From Sorghum bicolor (lineage: Eukaryota; Streptophyta; Magnoliopsida; Poales; Poaceae), in NCBI RefSeq assembly GCF_000003195.3, contig NC_012877.2, forward strand, positions 25,563,838 through 25,627,837: a stretch of 64,000 bases of DNA. The letters run 5' to 3'. Each line of letters starts with the position of its first letter. Position 1 is the stretch's first letter. The notes under the pieces are model-generated. The model was given only the letters and a program-made list of their open reading frames with translations, searched no databases and was not told where the DNA came from. Positions 20,121 to 31,390 of the stretch are shown one piece after another. Both the position numbers and the translations under genes were made by a program.

Positions 20121-21162
20121 TGTCGAGGGTATCGGTAAGGGGTACCCTCAGCGATGCGCATTATGAGATTGCCCGTACGAAGGTTGGGACCCTCAATTCG
20201 ATGCTTTAATCTTACGTACGCGCCGCCATCGACGGTCGCAGCCTCGAATACGGAAATAGCGTCGAGCGAATCGGTCAGGGCTCGAGCAACGACTACCGTC
20301 GAAGACGGAAGCGGGCTCGAGCGAACCGAGAGACGTCGAGCGTCAGGACACTGTCCGCCGCCTGACGCGCGCACGCGGGCGGGAGCATTAAATGCATCTG
20401 ACGTTTCCCACCTAACACACGGGTCACGGAAGGCGTGATAGGGAACAAGCTTCTGTCCCGTCGTTCTTTTTGCAGCCTTCCCACCGAACGACCCAGGGTG
20501 TGTCAGGACGCAGGAAACGAGGATGGAACGTCTAATCGGGACCCCCTCGAGACACCCAAGGTCAGCGCTCCGGATATCAGCCTATTACGCGGCGCCCGAC
20601 CCTCGACCGGACAAGGTCCCTTCCCAGGGACAAGTCGGGCGTCGACTGACAACACCACAGCTGCTCCGCCGGATCCGCCACCATACCGTACAAGCATGCG
20701 ACCTCAGAACCAGCACAAGGCGGCTGGCGGGGCAGAATACAGGAGCACGCGCAATCATCACCGAGCTATCAAGATGGGACGGCTCGAGGCCATGCCGTAC
20801 GGAAGCCTCGAGTAGGTCAGCGCTCCATGCGGCTATCGATCCCTACTCTAACATCTATGCGTGTACCCTGTGTCTCTCCTTGGAGCTATAAAAGGAGGGA
20901 CTCAGGAATAGAAGGGGGAGAGATCACAACACAAGAACACACACACGTAGTAGAGCTACACACTTCATACCACGCTTGTATTCGCCCCTGTACAAGCACT
21001 TAGGTGCAAGATAATACAAACTCTCTCCCCCCGCTGGACGTAGGGCTTTCTCTAGCCCGAACCAGGATAAACCTCTGTGTCTTCTTGCATCACCATCCGG
21101 AAAGGGGAGCACGCATACAAATTTACTCGTTGGTGTGACCCCCCGGGGGAAAAACACCGACA
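20121..21162 (+). repeat. 3' LTR of the Tat element
   Basis: 1,042 bp, the same length as the 5' LTR and identical to it apart from one C/T difference that I found. Followed by TSD CTATG at 21,163-21,167. Confidence 0.95.
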
Positions 21163-21167
21163 CTATG

Positions 21168-21731
21168 TTTCTCATTTACCTTGCTAATATCACTATTCAT
21201 GGGCGTAGTCTTGTCTCGCAATGATTGCTAAGTATGCTTGCACTAATTATGATAATGCTAGACTATATAGTTGAGAATAACTTAGGAAATATTCTTGTAG
21301 TTCGTTCTAATACCATGCTAATGACTTTCTAGAGTATCTAATTGAGGTGCTTATCATATTTATATGTGGCTGATCAGATTAATTATCCTTGTCACTATTC
21401 ATTATTTCATATATCTTTTATGTGACACTTACCCCTGTATGAAAGAGTTAGATAAATGTTCTCAATTATACATGCAATGATAGATACTCAATCTCATATT
21501 CTATTCTGTAATCAATAATGATGATTGTTAATCCCTTCCCAGTGGTAAAAATATAAATAACGATACCTGGAATACTTTCCGGTTAAAATGCTACATCGGT
21601 ATTAATCTGTGCGCTTGTAGGTCCCATTCATTATTTATTTAGAAGAGCAATTGCATATTTCAATACCGCGTCTCTCATGTCATGCTGGGGATGACAACTT
21701 GGCTTAAGTGGTGTGAGGGATAGGTTTGGCA
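21168..21731 (+). mobile_element. Athila-like LTR, right part
   Basis: Continuation of the LTR begun at 5,860. It is AT-rich and ends GGTTTGGCA, directly followed by a primer-binding site. Together the two parts give an LTR of about 1.58 kb, close to the 1.66 kb of the complete Athila-like element to the right. Confidence 0.7.
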
Positions 21732-21750
21732 TTTTTGGCACCGTTGCTAG
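21732..21750 (+). other. Primer-binding site of the left Athila-like element
   Basis: TTTTTGGCACCGTTGCTAG is a degraded form of TTTTTGGCGCCGTTGCCGG, the PBS context of Athila-type elements (tRNA-Asp type). It confirms that the LTR is a 5' LTR in plus orientation. Confidence 0.7.
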
Positions 21751-22439
21751 AATTAGATAACTAAGTCTACTTTTGGTAATGATGTTAAGAATACCCAACA
21801 GCTGTGACTCTGCTTGCCATCAGATGCTTGCAACAATTTCATCTAGATCCGGCCAACCTCATGTTTTTTGTTTTTTACTAAACAAATTGACTCCAAAAAT
21901 CTACTTCAAGTGAAAGTTAATCATGATATGTATAAATGATTGATCGAGTAAAAGAAAGAAGAAATAGAGAATTAAACATAGAATTAATAGGTTTTAGAAA
22001 ACTATCATGCTTTCATGCTTAGTAGGCTCTTTAGGGTCCTCACTGGTTTCTTGGGTAGCTTTGCTTCTACTATGCAATAGTGGATAGGAGTCATTTTAAG
22101 ATCGTCATGATCAAAGCATCAACAGTAGTGCAGATCGTCGTGGCCAGAGCAATTATGTGCACTCTAGCTCTACTGGTAATAGAATATGTACCATTTTTGC
22201 CTTGAATTCTTTTTTAACCCCATCTCCATTTCATTCTAAAAGTTCGATAGCACAGCAAACCTGCCAAAGATTGTGCATCAAATATTTATATCTTAGCTAG
22301 ACATAACATCACTGAAGTTACCTTTCAAACCCTGGACCATTGAGGTATAGGGATCCCAAACACTAAATGATCCTCATTAGTCATTACTGCCAGATCAGCT
22401 CATTTCAAATGTCCTTATACTAAAAATTCAATTAAAATA
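21751..22439 (+). other. Residual internal sequence of the left Athila-like element
   Basis: AT-rich, with stops in all frames. No gag homology that I can read. Its boundary with the chromovirus fragment at about 22,440 is not marked by an LTR end, so it is a truncation or deletion junction. Confidence 0.4.
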
Positions 22440-22677
22440 TTATGCCAACAAACATTGTTGATAAGTCTTTGCTGCCGTCATCCATCCGCTGGAGTATTCC
22501 TGAGAAGATCCTTCAACTTTGCTCCATCATCAAGGGATCAGCTCCGGTACGTCAAGGTTTGATCAAGTGGTCTCAGCTGCCATCCTTGCTGTCTACTTGG
22601 GAGGATCTCGACTATCTTCATCAACAGTTCCCACGCACTGCTGTATGGGGACATCCAGGCGCTCAAGGGAGAGGGGA
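22440..22677 (+). pseudogene. Chromovirus pol C-terminus (integrase tail with chromodomain remnant)
   Basis: Reads VPEKILQ-like, then VRQGLIKWSQLPSLLSTWED and DLDYLHQQFPRTAVWG, the chromodomain end of plant chromovirus integrases, and runs straight into the LTR at 22,678. Everything upstream of it in pol is deleted. Because it precedes an LTR that also serves as 5' LTR for the next element, it belongs to a second copy sharing that LTR. Confidence 0.7.
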
Positions 22678-22991
22678 TGTCACGCCCGACGCCCAACCTG
22701 CTGTGCCAGATGGTCAACAAGAAGCATCGGCATTAGGCTCAGCGGGAGGAAGACTAGAACGGGCAAATACAAAGAGTGTGAAGGTGTTTGGACCGGACTG
22801 GGTGAACGAGTAAGCCCAGGAACGTGTGCATGTGTGAATGGTCTTCTTATATGCCATGTACTCTGGAGAGGGCATGGCTATTGTAAACAACTTTTCCCCA
22901 AAATGAATACTCAACTTCGTCTTCCTTCCGTCCTCTGCTTGTTGCCCCACCTCTGCTCCAGTTCCTCTCATCCTTTCCCTTGCTGCTAACA
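22678..22991 (+). repeat. Short chromovirus LTR shared by two element bodies
   Basis: Begins TGTCACGCCCGAC right after a purine-rich run (AAGGGAGAGGGGA) and ends GCTGCTAACA before a PBS. About 314 bp, the size range of Reina-type chromovirus LTRs. It lies downstream of a pol tail and upstream of a gag. Confidence 0.7.
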
Positions 22992-22992
22992 A

Positions 22993-23008
22993 ATTGATAT
23001 CCAGAGCC
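22993..23008 (+). other. Degenerate initiator-Met PBS of the chromovirus
   Basis: AATTGATATCCAGAGCC corresponds to the usual ATTGGTATCAGAGCC (initiator tRNA-Met) with a substitution and an inserted C. Confidence 0.6.
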
Positions 23009-23099
23009 TATCCTTCCTTGGCCAAACCATTCCTATCTGTCTGCCTTGATCTGAGGTTGCAATTTCCACCTCGATCCCCATCCTAGAACCCCACAAAAT

Positions 23100-24640
23100 C
23101 ATCCACGACCACTTCACCAGGTTCCGGAAGCAACTCGGTGCCATGGACACAAATACCAGGCTTCTTCTCGATGAGCTCAAATCTATGAAGTCCTCCCTCG
23201 AGTCATCTCTCGGTGGCTAAATCAGCGAGGTGGAGCCATCACTGGGCAAGCAGATCAGGGCCATGGAGCAATCCATCGCGGACCGGTTCAATCATTTGGA
23301 GGATGCCGCTAAGGTGTTCGACGAATGGAAGCCCAAGGTGGACGCATCGGTGCCGAATCTGCGTGCGGAGTTGGGCGCGACCCGCAAGTCCGAGGCTATG
23401 GTGGAGCAGTTGCACGAAGAGATGACTGCACTCCGCAAAACCGTGAGTCCTATGGTGCTTAACTCGGATCCGTCAGCATCTGCTGGGGTCCTCAAGTCCC
23501 AACCCATGGTGGCTGTGGTGACATCATCTGCCAGGCACCCGACCATTAGCCCGTTTGTTGGGCACAACGCTGCACATCACCACTGGGGGTTCGAGCCCAT
23601 GGCTCAACGCTTGGTGAAGGGTAAGCTCATCGAGACCCTTCCCTAGCCCACCCATAAGTTGTTCTTCATAGGTCGCTTTCTGGCATGGTGCTGGATCTGG
23701 GGGTCGGGAGTTTCATGGAGCTGGTGGCGCCCCACATGAGCGTCGCGCACATTGGCGGCAGTAGTACTCTAGTAGTAAATTACCTAAGATGGATTTTCTA
23801 GTTTTTGATGGGGAGGATCCAAAGTTGTCGCTGAGTCGTTGCGATGATTATTTTGACATGTATCTTGTTGAGCCAAGTCAGTGGATTCGTGTGGCCATGA
23901 TGCGTATATAGGAGCCATGTCTCGCTGGCTTACTCCCTAGATCCTAATGGGAAGAAGGTCAGCTGGGAGGAGTTCTATAAGTTGGTCCTTGATCGTTTTG
24001 GTTGGGATCAATACGAGCTATTGATTCGACAGTTATTTCACATCCGTCAGTCGGTGGCTGTTCAAGAATATGCTAACTGATTTACTGGCTTAGTTGATCA
24101 GCTCATAGCTTATGGCAAAACTACAGATCCCTTGTTTTACGCAATGCATTTTGTTGATGGGTTGTGTGATGACATTCGTGCTGCTGTTTATATGCAACGT
24201 CCTTCTTCTGTGGATGTTGCCTACGTTCTCGCTTTGTTACAGGAGGAACTGGTGGATCCCTGGCATCAAAATCCACCATCCAAGTCTATGCCCCCACTGC
24301 CGCCTGCACCTACGTACAACGGACCATGGTGGGCGTGCCACTGCTAGAGGTGCTCCAGTGGATGATCGCCGGCCTCGCGGTGTCGAGGACGAGCTGGCAA
24401 TTTTGTGATCATATCGGCATGCCCGTGGCCTCTACATGCGTTGTGGGAGAAATGGTCTCGTGACCACAAGTGCCCTGAAGCTCTCCAACTGCATGCTCTA
24501 CAAGAATTCTAGGACATGTGTAATGCTGAAGAGACCGAGTGTTGTGAAGAAGCCACATCTGAAGAAGTTCCTCCCTAGGTCTTTGCAATTCAAGTGTTTG
24601 CCACTATGTTGGCTCCTACTCCAGTAAAGTCCATTCATCT
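23100..24640 (+). pseudogene. Chromovirus gag (decayed)
   Basis: An open piece at 23,230-23,646 carries an N-terminal gag coiled region. A piece at about 24,085-24,347 reads LVDQLIAYGKTTDPLFYAM and HFVDGLCDDIRAAVYMQRPS. A zinc knuckle remnant near 24,440-24,490 reads CGEKWSRDHKC. Several frameshifts and stops separate the pieces. The protease that should follow is almost wholly missing before RT begins at about 24,750. Confidence 0.7.
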
Positions 24641-24739
24641 GGAGGGCAGTTTAAGGCATCCCTGTGCAAATTTTGGTGGATTCTGCCTGTTCATGCTCCT
24701 TCACAACAGTCTAAGTTCACCCAACTATCTTTGAGTTAT

Positions 24740-25943
24740 CAGAGGATTTGATTCATTGTTTGCTCGTCCTGCTAGATATCCCCCTACTCGTCAATCAGAT
24801 CATGCTTTTCCTCTTATTCCAGGGGCATCACCATTCCAAGTGTATCCATATCGGTACCCGCTAGCTGTGAAGGATGAAGTTGAAAGGCAAGTCACTGATA
24901 TGCTCAACTCAGGCATCATTCAACCTAGTAACAGTCTATTTTCCTCATCGGTCTTGCTGGTCAAAAAGAAGGATGGCACATTTAGATTTTGAGTTAACTT
25001 TCGCCACCTCAACACCATCATGGCCAGAGCGAAATACCTAGTGCGAGTAATCAAGGAACTATTGGATGAACTCAATCATGCTTCTTGGTTTACTTGTTGG
25101 ACCTTACAGCCGGCTATCATCAGATTCGCTTGAGGCCTAGTGAAGAACCAAAGATAGCATTTCAGACCCACTCCGGTCAATATGAGTTTCGTGTCATGGC
25201 CTTCGGCCTTATTGGTGCGCATACCACTTTTTAGAAGGCGATGAACACCACTTTAGCTCCATTGCTTCAAAAAGGGACGCTCGTATTCTTTGATGATCTT
25301 AATTTACAGTCGATCTCTTGAGAAGCACTTAGTTCATCTCAGGCAAGTGTTGGAGCTGCTACGCCGTGATCAATGGCAAGTGAAACTTTCTAAGTGTGTG
25401 TTCACGCAGCGATAGTTGAAGTATTTGGGGCATGTAATTTCCGTGCAAGGTGTTGCTACCGACCCTAACAAAGTCCACGCAGTCCTCAGTTGGCCAGCAC
25501 CATCATCTATTAAGAAACTCTGTAGCTTCTTAGGATTAGCGGGCTACTACCGACATTTTGTGAAGCATTTTGGGATCATTAGTCGTCCTCTGACTGAGTT
25601 ACTCAAGAAAGGTGCCTTGTTCATATGGTCCATGGTGCATGATGCAGCCTCTCACGCACTCAAGCAGGCTCTAACCACTATAACGGTGCCGGCTCTTCTA
25701 GATTTTTTCAAAACCATTCTGTGTGGAAACTGATGCAAGCAGGACTAGAATTGGTGTGGTACTTACTCAAGATGGTCGTCCATTAGCTTTCCTCAGTAAG
25801 TCTCTCTACCCACATTCTTAGGGGCTGTGGACATATGAGAAAGAATATCTTGCTATTCTTTTGGCCCTCGAGCAGTGGAGAAGCTACTAGCAGCATGCTG
25901 AATTTTGTATTATGACTGATCAAAAGAGCTTGGTTTAGCGATC
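24740..25943 (+). pseudogene. Chromovirus reverse transcriptase/RNase H, first part (decayed)
   Basis: RT starts at 24,756 (FARPARYPPTRQSDHAFPLI, then VYPYRYPLAVKDEVERQV and VLLVKKKDGTFRF). The catalytic region has degenerated to VFFDDL near 25,290, and the RT thumb/RNase H part at 25,416-25,733 reads KYLGHVISVQGVATDPNKV and LGLAGYYRHFVKHFG. Multiple stops and frameshifts. At 25,943, in the RNase H segment TDQKSL, it is interrupted by the gag-pro LTR element and resumes at 30,848. Confidence 0.8.
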
Positions 25944-26747
25944 TGATGAGGTTCAGGCCCAATCTTCTGAGAGATAATTGGTAAATTTGATTTGTGAAGA
26001 ACTCGACGTTGGCGATCCGGCTTCAAATCAACATGATTCGAATCCTGCAACCGTTACACTACTGCTCCGTTGGTTATCAACCAAGCACAACTTGATTGAC
26101 CTCGCCAAGAAGGCTGTTCCTGCAAGTGAATCGAAGAACACACGCAAGAAAGCATAAACACGCAATCTAGAATTGCAGATATGAATGACGCGAATATTCA
26201 AATGAGGGTTCAAGAACTCGGTTCCAAAGGACTAATCGACACAGTGGAGGAGATCAAGAACGAGGGCCCTGGATCACTGTAAAAGGATTTGGCACCATAG
26301 TTACAATGAACGATTCGGTTTCTCGATGGAAAACTAAATTCTAATCAAAATCCGTGTTTAAACAGCGGCGGCTGCGTGAAAAATAAAGGAGAGGTGTCCT
26401 AGGGTTGGAGGCGACCAGGGGAAGGCGCCCACAAGATGGGCTTAAGGCCCGAATTCGATACATGACCAAGTTGGCCCAAAATAGGTGACACAACACCTTG
26501 TCATGGACATAAAGATTAATCCACGAAAGATCTGGAGCTGGAACCAGATCCAAAATGACAGCGTTGTAGTCCCCTTTCGAACGAGTCCAAGATCACCCTG
26601 CTTCGATGTCGTATGAAGAAGTTATGACCAAAACACTAACGACGTGTTTGCTGAATCTGAGAGTGACGTGGTAGCTGATTTGGAGATGAATTGCAACTTG
26701 GAAAAGATGATGGTGTCAACGTATCCAGCGTGGCGATGTCCTCATCA
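25944..26747 (-). repeat. 3' LTR of the gag-pro element
   Basis: In plus orientation it begins TGATGAGGTTCAGG and ends GATGTCCTCATCA. The outer 8 bases TGATGAGG and CCTCATCA are inverted repeats. Confidence 0.88.
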
Positions 26748-27560
26748 TCCTCCCCTTCTTGAATTGGAGTCGTCCTCGACTCTATCTTGGTGATGTCCTC
26801 ATCATCCCCTCCTTCTATAATTGGAGTCGTCCTCGACTCTTCCCCATCAACAAATTCCTGCAAAAGGTTAGTGACAGCAGGCAATGCACAAGACATAATA
26901 GGTTGACAAAGCATAATATAACATAGTGCATCTGGATTATCACATAACGCAGCAGTAGTAGAAGGTGTAGCAAGTAAAGCACTTCCATGTAACTTATTTC
27001 CATTATTTGTATCAATGTCTGTGGAAGGTTTATTGTTAATCTCTTTAGCATATTTAACAATATCCATTGGTGACAAAGGCAGCAAAGTAATGTTCTTGTT
27101 CTTATGTATTAAAGTGTATGTATTAGTTCTACCATGGTGTAAAGCATCATTATTGAATTCCCATGGACGTCCTAACAAAATTGAACAAGCTTGCATAGGC
27201 ACAACATCAAAATCAGCAGTACCATGATAACAACCTGTGAAGAAACTAATGCGGGCTAATTTAATTACCTTAGTCTTACCACTATTATTGAACCATTGAA
27301 GTTTATATGGATACGAATGTTGTCGTGTGGTTAAACCAAGCTTCTCAACCAAATCTGAACTCACCAAGTTGTTGCAACTCCCGCTATCAATGATGGTGAG
27401 AACACGACAACCCTACACAATAAGATATATGTGGAACAAATTGTTGCACTGGAGCTGCTGCTCTTCTTCATGTACCACACGTGAACTCAACAGACGCTGC
27501 ACAAGAAGGCTAGGATAGCCCACGGAGACAGCAACAGAGTCAATGGTGATGGTCTCTGTG
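26748..27560 (-). pseudogene. Retropepsin of the gag-pro element
   Basis: The frame includes VLTIIDSGSCNNLVSSDLVE just above 27,367 and continues to about 26,748 (QACSILLGRPWEFNND). DSG is the aspartic protease active site and ILLGRPW the C-terminal flap-side motif. The C-terminus has duplicated ESRTTPI repeats and would run into the LTR. An in-frame stop near 27,410 separates parts of the frame. Confidence 0.75.
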
Positions 27561-27689
27561 TCTTGATCGCCCTCGGTGGAATCTGCAACAATGTTAGTAG
27601 CAAGGGCTAAATCATCTTCAACATCACTAGCACTTACATATCAATCCTCGGTAGCAATGAAAGCGCGACGACTGGGGCAATCCTTCATG

Positions 27690-28738
27690 ACATGTCCCAT
27701 GCCTTTGCATTGATGGCAAATGATTTTAGCGCTGGACGAGGAGGAACTAGTGGAAGCACCCAGAGTGACACCTTTCTTCAGCTATGGGGGTTGCACATTC
27801 GACAATTTACTTACCCCAGAAGAAAATGTAGGTGTAGATGGTTGTGGTGCAACAGAAATCTTGAGCGTCTCTAGCTCGGAACGCTACTAAAAATTCATCC
27901 CATTATTAGACCTGAAAGTCTGGTGTTTCTTGCGTCACTGTACTTCATGTTCTGCCTTTATAGCAAGATGATACAATTGGGAAAAAATACGCCATACTTT
28001 GTAATCCAGAATATTCTAGATATCATGATTTTAACCACCAAAGAATCTAGCACTAGCACCAGCATCATCTTCATGTACACCACAACGTGCTAAACTAATA
28101 AGCAATTCTTGATAGTATGCTTCTATGCTTTTATCTCCTTGTTTTAAAGTTTGCAGTTTAAGACGTAAATCACGTTGATAATAAAGAGAAACAAAATGAG
28201 ATTTCATACGTTGTTTTAAAGCATTCCAAGTTTGAGGCACAGCAGCAGCATTATTAGTATTGCAAAGATCACTCCACCAAAACAAAGCAAAATTAGTAAA
28301 CTCAGTAGTAGCAAGTCTAACTCTATGCTCAGCAGGCACATTATGGGAATCAAATTTTTGTTGAACAGCAAGCTCCCAATCTAAATATGCCTCAGGATCA
28401 ACATTACCAGCAAAAGGAGGTAGGCTAAATTTAATTTTAGCAAAAGGATCATTATTACCATGGTTATTACCTCCCATACCGCGACGATTGAAGTTGTAGC
28501 GACGACGGTTGCGTACATCACCGTCATCGTCCACATCTTCATGATCAGATAGATCTCCATCTGCATTTTCATCATCACCATGATGAGATTGAGAGCGTTG
28601 CTCAATCTGTTGAATGCGGGTGACCAGATTGTTCACATTGCGCGTCAGTTCGTTCATAAGATTGCGCTGTTCAGTGATGAACGCTATAAGTTCACCCTTG
28701 GACACACAATCATTGAAATCCGTTGGAGATCCTACCAT
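27690..28738 (-). pseudogene. Gag of the gag-pro element, with CCHC zinc knuckle
   Basis: Starts at ATG 28,738. It has an N-terminal coiled region, an Asp/Glu-rich linker, and then the gag core FSLPPFAGNVDPEAYLDWE, FALFWWSDL and KQGDKSIEAYYQELL, typical of plant Ty3 gag; this frame ends near 28,031. The frame is broken, and a zinc knuckle CHQCKGMGHVMKDC (CX2CX4HX4C) is read at about 27,680-27,725. Confidence 0.8.
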
Positions 28739-30044
28739 AGTTAGAAAATAGAGAAAAACAACAGCAAAGGATTATCCCTATCAACTAAAAGGAACCAAGT
28801 GGTGATGGTAAAAGTGGAATACAAAATCAGAAGTGGTTTACCACTGTCTTACAAGTGTTCTTACTAAATCCAAATAGGAGCAAAACCAAATTGCCAAGTA
28901 ACCTGTTGTTGAGCATGCGTAAACAGTTGCAAGATGAATCTGTGCTGACAGAAGTATATGTGGAGCTTTGCACAGGCACAATTTAAGTAGTAAGGATTAG
29001 CAATATTAGAATGCAGAGTTAGCTAAGTTCAATAAGTATTCAAAGGGCAAATCACAATTGCTGGCTAAGACGTGTCAAGACGTAGTGCAACAAGGTGAAA
29101 CAAAGTATGATGGAAGGAACTCAGCGAACAAGCAATAGAGCAGATTTTTCTTTTATCCTAATTTATCCTGGATTTTCCCAAAAGGCACTAGTAGGAATCA
29201 AGGTTTTTTTTTTATTTTTTCACTTTATTTTAATATTTTCCTCTGAACAAGGATCACAAAAGATGTAACCACAAAAATTGGTAACTACAACTGCGGTCAT
29301 ATGTGGTCTATAGAAATTCAGCAAGTTCTCTGAAAAGCGTGCAAAATTCTTGTCAATTTTTTCTTTATTTTCCTGATTTTTTTGGCAATTTTGATGAGAC
29401 CAAACATAGTTTTGCCCAGTTTGGGTCGGGTCCAATTGGTGTAAAAAAACTGCTGTAAAAATTTTAGATTTTTCTGATAAACGAGCGAAAAGTTATGCCT
29501 GTTTTATGTTTTTCAGAAGGCACAACACGGCGGCGGCGATGGTAGTTAGGGCAAAGCTTCCCTAAACTCCAACACCGATCACAGGATGAATCGTCCTTGT
29601 GACTAACAGTAGTAGGGATTCACCTGATGATGTAAGGAGGGCTGCAAAGCAGGCAAAATAACAGCGGCTGGCAACCTATCTTGGGTTAGCGCGGCGGCGA
29701 GAGATCACACAAGGCGGCTAGCAGAGGTAGCAATTCGAGTAATGTGGTGGCTTCGACTTGTTGTTTAGAAACAGTGGATAGGATAGCGGCGGAAACTAAG
29801 AACAACAATGGTGCAAATGAGCTACGACGATGAACACAATCAAAACCAGCAACTAGACTCAACCACGGACACAAACTCAACAAAGCAAATCTGAAAACGA
29901 AATTGCAAGGCACAATGGGTGATAGGACAGCGGAAATTTAAACTATTTTTTTGGGCTTTTTGTGGACTGTAGGTAATGAACAAATATGAATCTAAGGCAA
30001 ATGAGATTGGACCTCGCGGTAAACCTGAGATATCTGATACCAAT
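28739..30044 (-). other. 5' leader of the gag-pro element
   Basis: Non-coding leader between PBS and gag. It contains the left breakpoint of the 12.9-kb tandem duplication near 29,561. PBS TGGTATCAGA (initiator Met) is at 30,033-30,042. Confidence 0.65.
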
Positions 30045-30847
30045 TGATGAGGTTCAGGCCCGATCTTCCTAGAGGTAATTGGTAAATTTGATTTTTGCAG
30101 AACTCGACATTGGCGATCCGGCTTCAAATCAACACGATTCGAATCCTGCAACCGTTACACCACTACTCCGTTGGTTATCAACCAAGCACAACTTGATTGA
30201 CCTCGCTAAGAAGGCTGTTCCTGCAAGTGAATCGAAGAAGACAAGCAAGAAAGCATAAACACGCAATCTGGAATTGCACATATGAATGACGCGAATATTC
30301 AAATGAGGGTTCAAGAACTCGGTTCCAATGGACTAATCGACACAGTGGAGGAGATCAAGAACATGGGCCCTGGATCAGTGTAAAAGATTTGTCACCACAG
30401 TTACAATGAACGATTCAGTTTCTCGATGGAAAACTGAACTCTAATCAAAACCCGAGTCTAAACAGCGGTGGCTGCGTGGAAAATAAAGGAGAAGTGACCT
30501 AGGGTTCGAGGCGACCAGGGGGAGGCGCCCACAACATGGGCTTAAGGCCCGAATTCGATACATGACCAAGTTGGCCCAATATAGGTGACACAGCACCTTG
30601 TCGTGGAAATAAAGATTAATCCACGAAAGGTCTGGAGCTGGGACCAGATCCAAAACGACGGCGTGGCCGTCCCCTTTACAACGAGTCCAAGATCACCCCG
30701 TTTCGATGTTCTATGAAGAAGTTATGACTAAAACACTGACGACATGTTTGCTGAATCCGAGAGTGACGTGGTAGTTGATTTGAAGATGAATTGCAACTTG
30801 AAAAAGACGATGGTGTCAACATATCTAGCGTGGCGATGTCCTTATCA
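30045..30847 (-). repeat. 5' LTR of the gag-pro element (copy 1)
   Basis: 803 bp, same ends as the 3' LTR. The duplicated copy is at 42,979-43,782. Confidence 0.88.
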
Positions 30848-31390
30848 CTATCTAAGTAGCGTCTCCATACGCCCTGGCAGCAGAAGGTTTTTATCAAATC
30901 AATTAGGCTACAATATCAGATACTTTACTGCAAAGGGGTGGACAACCGCGCTGCAGACGCTTTATCTCGTGTGCCAGTGCTGCAGTGTTCTGCTGTATCT
31001 GTAGCACAGCTGCAGTGGTTGCATGAGGTGGCTGTGTCCTATGAATCCGATAACTAGGTGCAACAAATGATTACTAAATTGGTGGTTGATCCTACCGCAG
31101 TGCCCCATTTTTCATTTTGGGATGGTCTATTGCGCTGCAACCAGCCTGTATGGATTGGTTGCAACCTTGAGGTACAGACTCGAGTCGTTGTTGCAAATCA
31201 TGTTAGCACCATCGGTGGGTACTCTGGTATTCTAGTCACTTATCGCCGTGTCAAGCAGTTGTTCGCTTGGAAGGGTCTCAAATCAGCTGTGCAGGAGTTT
31301 GTCCGCTCTTGTTTCATTTGTCAGCAGGCAAACCCCGACCGCTATCGCTGACCGGGTCTCCTACAGCCTCTATCAGTTCCTGACCATGCC
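30848..31390 (+). pseudogene. Chromovirus RNase H end and integrase N-terminus (copy 1)
   Basis: Resumes the frame broken at 25,943: QRLHTPWQQKVF, then GVDNRAADALSRVP (RNase H end), then an integrase zinc domain piece at 31,058-31,351 ending FVRSCFICQQANPDRYR. It is cut at 31,390 by the Athila-like LTR. Stops and frameshifts are present. Copy 2 is at 43,783-44,325. Confidence 0.78.

Larger units (their letters stand above)
6877..21162 (+). mobile_element. Young Tat/Retand-lineage Ty3 LTR retrotransposon, 14.3 kb
   Basis: Complete structure: TSD, 5' LTR, PBS, gag-pro, pol with two RNase H domains, a long 3' region bearing an antisense spliced gene, PPT, 3' LTR, TSD. The order RT, RNase H, second (archaeal-type) RNase H, integrase and the lack of a chromodomain place it in the Tat group (RIRE2/Retand-like). 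The LTRs are both 1,042 bp and differ at one position that I can find (C at left, T at right, in the context TTCGA[C/T]GCTTTAA near 6,957/20,201). At a commonly used grass rate of 1.3e-8 per site per year this is of the order of tens of thousands of years. Two nonsense codons (11,127 and 18,677) are the only coding lesions I noted. Confidence 0.95.
25944..30847 (-). mobile_element. Gag-protease-only LTR retrotransposon (TR-GAG-like), 4.9 kb
   Basis: LTRs at 25,944-26,747 (3') and 30,045-30,847 (5'), PBS TGGTATCAGA, then gag, zinc knuckle and retropepsin on the minus strand. There is no reverse transcriptase, RNase H or integrase. It interrupts a chromovirus RNase H frame; flanking 5-mers are CGATC and CTATC, a TSD with one change. 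The LTRs are visibly diverged (several percent), so it is much older than the Tat element. Its architecture matches the non-autonomous terminal-repeat elements that keep only gag (here plus protease). Confidence 0.85.

Noticed and set aside
21732..21750. tRNA-like gene at PBS motifs
   Set aside because: Only the short complement of a tRNA 3' end is present, with no cloverleaf; these are retroelement primer-binding sites.
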